Positions 15,601 through 17,320 of a stretch of 17,320 bases of DNA are shown in pieces (position 1 is the stretch's first letter; each line of letters starts with the position of its first letter). The position numbers and the translations under genes were made by a program. Under the pieces are notes generated by a model that saw only the letters and a list, made by a program, of their open reading frames with translations, made no database searches and was not told the DNA's origin. Where the stretch lies: NCBI GenBank assembly GCA_002402755.1, contig DHGK01000365.1:1-17320 (forward strand), given 5' to 3'. This stretch comes from Planctomycetes bacterium UBA4800 (GTDB taxonomy: Bacteria > Planctomycetota > UBA8108 > UBA8890 > UBA8898).

Positions 15601-16529
15601 GCACCGGCGGCTTCGGCCGCGGAAAGGTTCCCCTGCTCGTCGCACGGGAGGTCCGCCCTCTTGGCAAGGCTCGGCGCCGGGTCCGGGAACGCGGTCGTCC
15701 TCGCGTCCTCGACACGGCAGAACACGGCGTTCTCCTCGGGGCGGGATGCGAAGATCGCGACGCAGCCCAGGTTCTCTATCAGGACCGCCAGGTCGCTCCG
15801 GCGCGTCTCGTCGGGAAAGAAATCGCCCGCCGCGACATCGCAGGGATGCTGTCCCGCAAGGACGAGGGGGGGACGGAGAGGCTCGAAGGGCTGCCCTGCC
15901 CATGGCACCTTGACGAACTCGACCCAGCCGTTGAGGTGGCTCGACACCGCCGCGTCCGGCCGGCCGTCGCCGTCGAAATCGCCCACGGCCAGGTTGCGCC
16001 GCTGGTCGGCCTCGCCCTCGAGCGGGATCAGCGCCATGCGGAGCCCCCCGTTCCACTGGATCCACTCCAGCGTGTTCTTCGTGACGACGAGAAGGCCCCA
16101 GGGCGTCCCCGGCGGGGCGGGCACCGCGGCCAGGGCCGCGACGCTCTCGCCGCTCACGATGGCGGTTGCGCCTTCGGCGAAGCGGCCCGTGCCATCGCCC
16201 CGATAGAAGGCCACGCGGCGCTCTTCCTTGAAGATGACCGCCGCGCCGAGGTCGTGGAAGCCGCCCGCGGCATCGGGGAGGAAGCGGCCGATTGCGATCC
16301 CGGCGGGTTCGTCTTCGAGCACGAGGAGGGGGCTCGCTCCGCGGGCAAGCGTCTCGGGCCCCGGCGCGACCGGCTCCCTGGCGGGCGGGTCGTCGTCATC
16401 GCCGGTCGCGGCCAGCGATCCCACGAGGGCGGGCACCCAGCCGCAGCCCGGCAGAAGCGCCGCGGCGGCCAGCATCAGGAGGGCGCGCGTCCGGGCGCGC
16501 GGGCCGGGACGGTTCGCGGTCTTCCACAT
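12630..16529 (-). CDS. Very large FG-GAP/VCBS-repeat lipoprotein
   Basis: Predicted 1299-residue exported lipoprotein. The N-terminus is basic, then LLMLAAAALLPGC with lipobox LPGC and lipidated Cys29. At least nine calcium-loop motifs of FG-GAP/VCBS type are visible, for example DFDGDGRPD (184), DLNGDGGCD (315), DLDGNGWPD (447), DLDGDGCDD (570), NLDGDGAID (711), DIDRDGEPD (1014), DVNRDGIDD (1166), EANGDGWTD (1220) and DLDGDGIDE (1268). Such repeats build integrin-like beta-propellers; the count and spread suggest more than one propeller. No catalytic domain is seen, so a binding or surface structural role is likely. The ATG at 16529 has GAGG eight bases upstream; a GTG three codons earlier is possible. 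It lies 58 bases after the ECF sigma gene and 76 bases before the kinase, consistent with one operon in which it could present ligands to the kinase (inference). Confidence 0.94.
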   Translation of the reverse strand: MWKTANRPGPRARTRALLMLAAAALLPGCGWVPALVGSLAATGDDDDPPAREPVAPGPETLARGASPLLVLEDEPAGIAIGRFLPDAAGGFHDLGAAVIFKEERRVAFYRGDGTGRFAEGATAIVSGESVAALAAVPAPPGTPWGLLVVTKNTLEWIQWNGGLRMALIPLEGEADQRRNLAVGDFDGDGRPDAAVSSHLNGWVEFVKVPWAGQPFEPLRPPLVLAGQHPCDVAAGDFFPDETRRSDLAVLIENLGCVAIFASRPEENAVFCRVEDARTTAFPDPAPSLAKRADLPCDEQGNLSAAEAAGAPVPYDLNGDGGCDLAYIRDGGTGTILVTRPVSNKDLPADPACLPPCGADEGTCNWHWKLDVQNRGGGHLSPEAAGLVLLRLPDPDPTFKQRAAYGRATADAFLRAIIVSYFVANGKDFASTLSYPLPGPGLDLAAGDLDGNGWPDLVAVSGEAGRYFLSAFLAEDPGADPGDLDVLSHPFRVPFAATAGETPRNAASPMDVAFGHAGPGQTDPFLAAVDNVNKEAVVWFLDLGSDGRPAPLRRERYSGLGGRPWGLQVRDLDGDGCDDICVSAYDRFHFLKSRGAGTPRFAAAEYPFLDLLRQDPAIAQKIENPDDPDYDPDYLKNNFRDLKLRNFPTAGPLDGNPAADLVIPFTSKGLNGLLVVRNGFDAGQVRFHALYIPPIESPDQPTVPPNQVALANLDGDGAIDLVIACDDEPHGALLMLGDPAEPGTFLSDTTVLISPIADPLRRYGFEWATTDNAAHARGATPDGWPIARWIAVTTDYYAVVFFNSLDASPGRPDFASIPPRIVYVGEDPESITASDFFRSDGLSLDLAIVDENRDAVIFLTWDDARDDWFEQPFTLPARLPQHLVPFDLGGSRFLALAGRAQQSLEVFQRQGDCPGSSCAWQYICTFPLPPEDRAGRPAGVSIARSAAGAVQVALAVEDGDAALGADAPLLVDLVSVAGPSPDMAGLGSFRSTAVERVAVENCENELGLAGVLLVDIDRDGEPDLLTFEPETLRISRAGAPGRMAATIIELPVLPGGAAETLVRWSAPAQRPDLTWIALCTNRRACLIGADRLSGARLEWVCEAPRGAVHDAAVGWRNKGRNPRTDLFLALMDASGISIVLPAAGEPAEPPVLEIDGAFRMACLGARDVNRDGIDDLAVVDGMELRIHLASTSGAGGPFRAEPSRVAPLPRFVDPVEVAFLEANGDGWTDIACGTRDGDVLVFLGNGRGAFGSPATLVAAPGVEALRAADLDGDGIDEILAAVDTPGLVILPGAGTMQPQS

Positions 16530-16587
16530 GACCTTCACCTCGGGTGCGCCGGGACAACAGCGCGGCGTCTATTGATGACGGACGACG

Positions 16588-17256
16588 TTAACTGCGAAGA
16601 CGGACATCGGTGCCGATCGAGAGCTCGCCCGCGGACGTCCTTTGCATCCGCGCGCCGGCGAGCTCTTCCTTGAGATGCGCGAGCGCCCGGCCGATGAACT
16701 TGCGCGCCGCGTCGGGCTCCTTGCCGAGGAACGCGGCAAGATCCCTGAGCGTCGGTTCCTGGGCCTGGATCAGGCGCAACACCGCGCGGTAACGCTCGGG
16801 GACGCGCTCGATCGCCCGGACGAGCTGCGCGCGTTGCTCGCGGCTCATGAGAATCCGGCTCGGCGACGGCGCCGCCGCGGGCGGCTCGGGCGCATCGGTC
16901 TTCTGGAGGCTGACCTGCGCTCTGGTCGGGATGCGCCGCGCCTTGTGCTTGGCGCGCTGCCAGTCCAGCACGCGGCAGCGGACGAGCTTGCCGACCCAGC
17001 CCTGGAACGCGCCGGCCGAGCGCGTGCGCAGGGAAAGCAGCGCCTTGAGAATCTCCATGCGAATCGTCTGGAGCAGATCGTCGCCCTCCGACCTGAAACG
17101 CGCGGGCGAGAGCATGCGCACCACGCGCGCACGCAGTTGGGGCTCGCACCATGCGAGCAGCTCCTCCTGCGCGTCCCTGTCGCCGCTCGTCGCTCGGTCG
17201 AGGATCTCCGCGGGAAGAGATGCCGTCGCGCCCCGTTCGCACCCTGATACGCTCAT
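16588..17256 (-). CDS. ECF-type RNA polymerase sigma factor
   Basis: Predicted 222-residue cytoplasmic protein. Region 2 (about residues 17-110) includes the core-binding EGDDLLQ motif at 57-63 and the -10-recognition part AFQGWVGKLVRCRVLDWQRAK (83-103). A Pro/Ala-rich linker (122-135) leads to region 4 (about 143-200; VPERYRAVLRLIQ, then the helix-turn-helix TLRDLAAFLGKEPDAARKFIGRAL). About 20 extra residues follow. The start ATG at 17256 is the first in frame. Only a G-rich stretch (GGGGGCGG) precedes it, so its ribosome binding site is atypical. It heads the lipoprotein-kinase cluster. There is no adjacent anti-sigma gene with the usual zinc or membrane layout, so regulation by the clustered kinase is the natural hypothesis. 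Unlike the second sigma-like protein in the cluster, it looks complete. Confidence 0.93.
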   Translation of the reverse strand: MSVSGCERGATASLPAEILDRATSGDRDAQEELLAWCEPQLRARVVRMLSPARFRSEGDDLLQTIRMEILKALLSLRTRSAGAFQGWVGKLVRCRVLDWQRAKHKARRIPTRAQVSLQKTDAPEPPAAAPSPSRILMSREQRAQLVRAIERVPERYRAVLRLIQAQEPTLRDLAAFLGKEPDAARKFIGRALAHLKEELAGARMQRTSAGELSIGTDVRLRS

Positions 17257-17279
17257 GAGGACCGCCCCCTGGCATACGC

Positions 17280-17302
17280 CACGCGATCACACCAGTCGCG
17301 TG
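17280..17302. promoter_or_regulatory. Operator-like inverted repeat ahead of the sigma-led operon
   Basis: CACGCGA (17280-17286) and TCGCGTG (17296-17302) are perfect inverted complements around a 9-base spacer. The repeat lies 24 bases upstream of the sigma start codon and next to a -10-like hexamer, so it would overlap the transcription start or form a 7-bp leader hairpin. A regulator site or a leader structure are both possible. Confidence 0.4.
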
Positions 17303-17303
17303 T

Positions 17304-17309
17304 ATTGTA
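17304..17309 (-). promoter_or_regulatory. Candidate -10 box of the sigma-led operon
   Basis: The minus strand reads TACAAT, five of six bases of the TATAAT consensus, inside a short AT-rich island (17303-17316) in very GC-rich DNA. The matching -35 would lie just outside the window, so the promoter cannot be completed from this sequence. Confidence 0.35.
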
Positions 17310-17320
17310 ATTAATCGTGC

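Noticed and set aside
12462..16673. A 1403-codon open frame on the plus strand, and similar long plus-strand frames at 2078-5014, 5124-7889 and 9689-12670
   Set aside because: They lie opposite genes with clear domains, have low-complexity Arg/Ala/Gly-rich translations with no recognisable motifs, and are the expected result of strong GC bias at third codon positions.

Overview
The window is GC-rich DNA in which every convincing gene lies on the minus strand, so transcription runs from right to left. The gene content is a large FG-GAP/VCBS lipoprotein, a membrane Ser/Thr kinase with an N-terminal Cys ribbon, two ECF-type sigma factors, a secreted glycosidase-like protein with a LamG domain, and two big SEC-C proteins. 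This mix resembles environmental Planctomycetota or a related PVC-type lineage. That is an inference from gene style, and no marker gene is present. I see no rRNA, tRNA, CRISPR array, transposase or integrase.

Right part (17320 to 7969): a tightly packed five-gene cluster that reads as a signalling operon. In transcription order it holds an ECF sigma factor (16588-17256), a 1299-residue beta-propeller-like lipoprotein (12630-16529), a 1011-residue Ser/Thr kinase with one membrane span and a long extracytoplasmic part (9518-12553), an unrecognised lipoprotein (8475-9521) and a second, shortened sigma-like protein (7969-8478). The last two junctions are 4-base GTGA start/stop overlaps. A perfect 7-bp inverted repeat and a -10-like hexamer precede the first sigma gene. 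The kinase catalytic loop lacks the usual Arg and Asn, and the second sigma factor seems to lack the region 2.2 helix, so both signalling parts look remodelled.

Middle (7969 to 5219): one secreted glycosidase-like/LamG gene (5448-7886) bracketed by two related palindromic elements of about 91 bp in opposite orientation. Its start codon, probable ribosome binding site and a near-consensus promoter (TTGTCA-N17-TATACT) lie inside one element, and its stop codon lies inside the other. The second element keeps the same promoter-like spacing. An arm of a third copy is at the left edge of the window, followed by a short sequence matching the 3' end of the LamG gene.

Left part (5218 to 75): two large soluble SEC-C proteins in tandem, each with its own candidate promoter. 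The first has its SEC-C zinc motif at the extreme C-terminus. The second has it internally, followed by a coiled coil and a C-terminal segment resembling a RelE/ParE-type mRNA-interferase fold. No stretch over 300 bases lacks a gene. The largest gap (5219-5447) holds a promoter candidate and one palindromic element.
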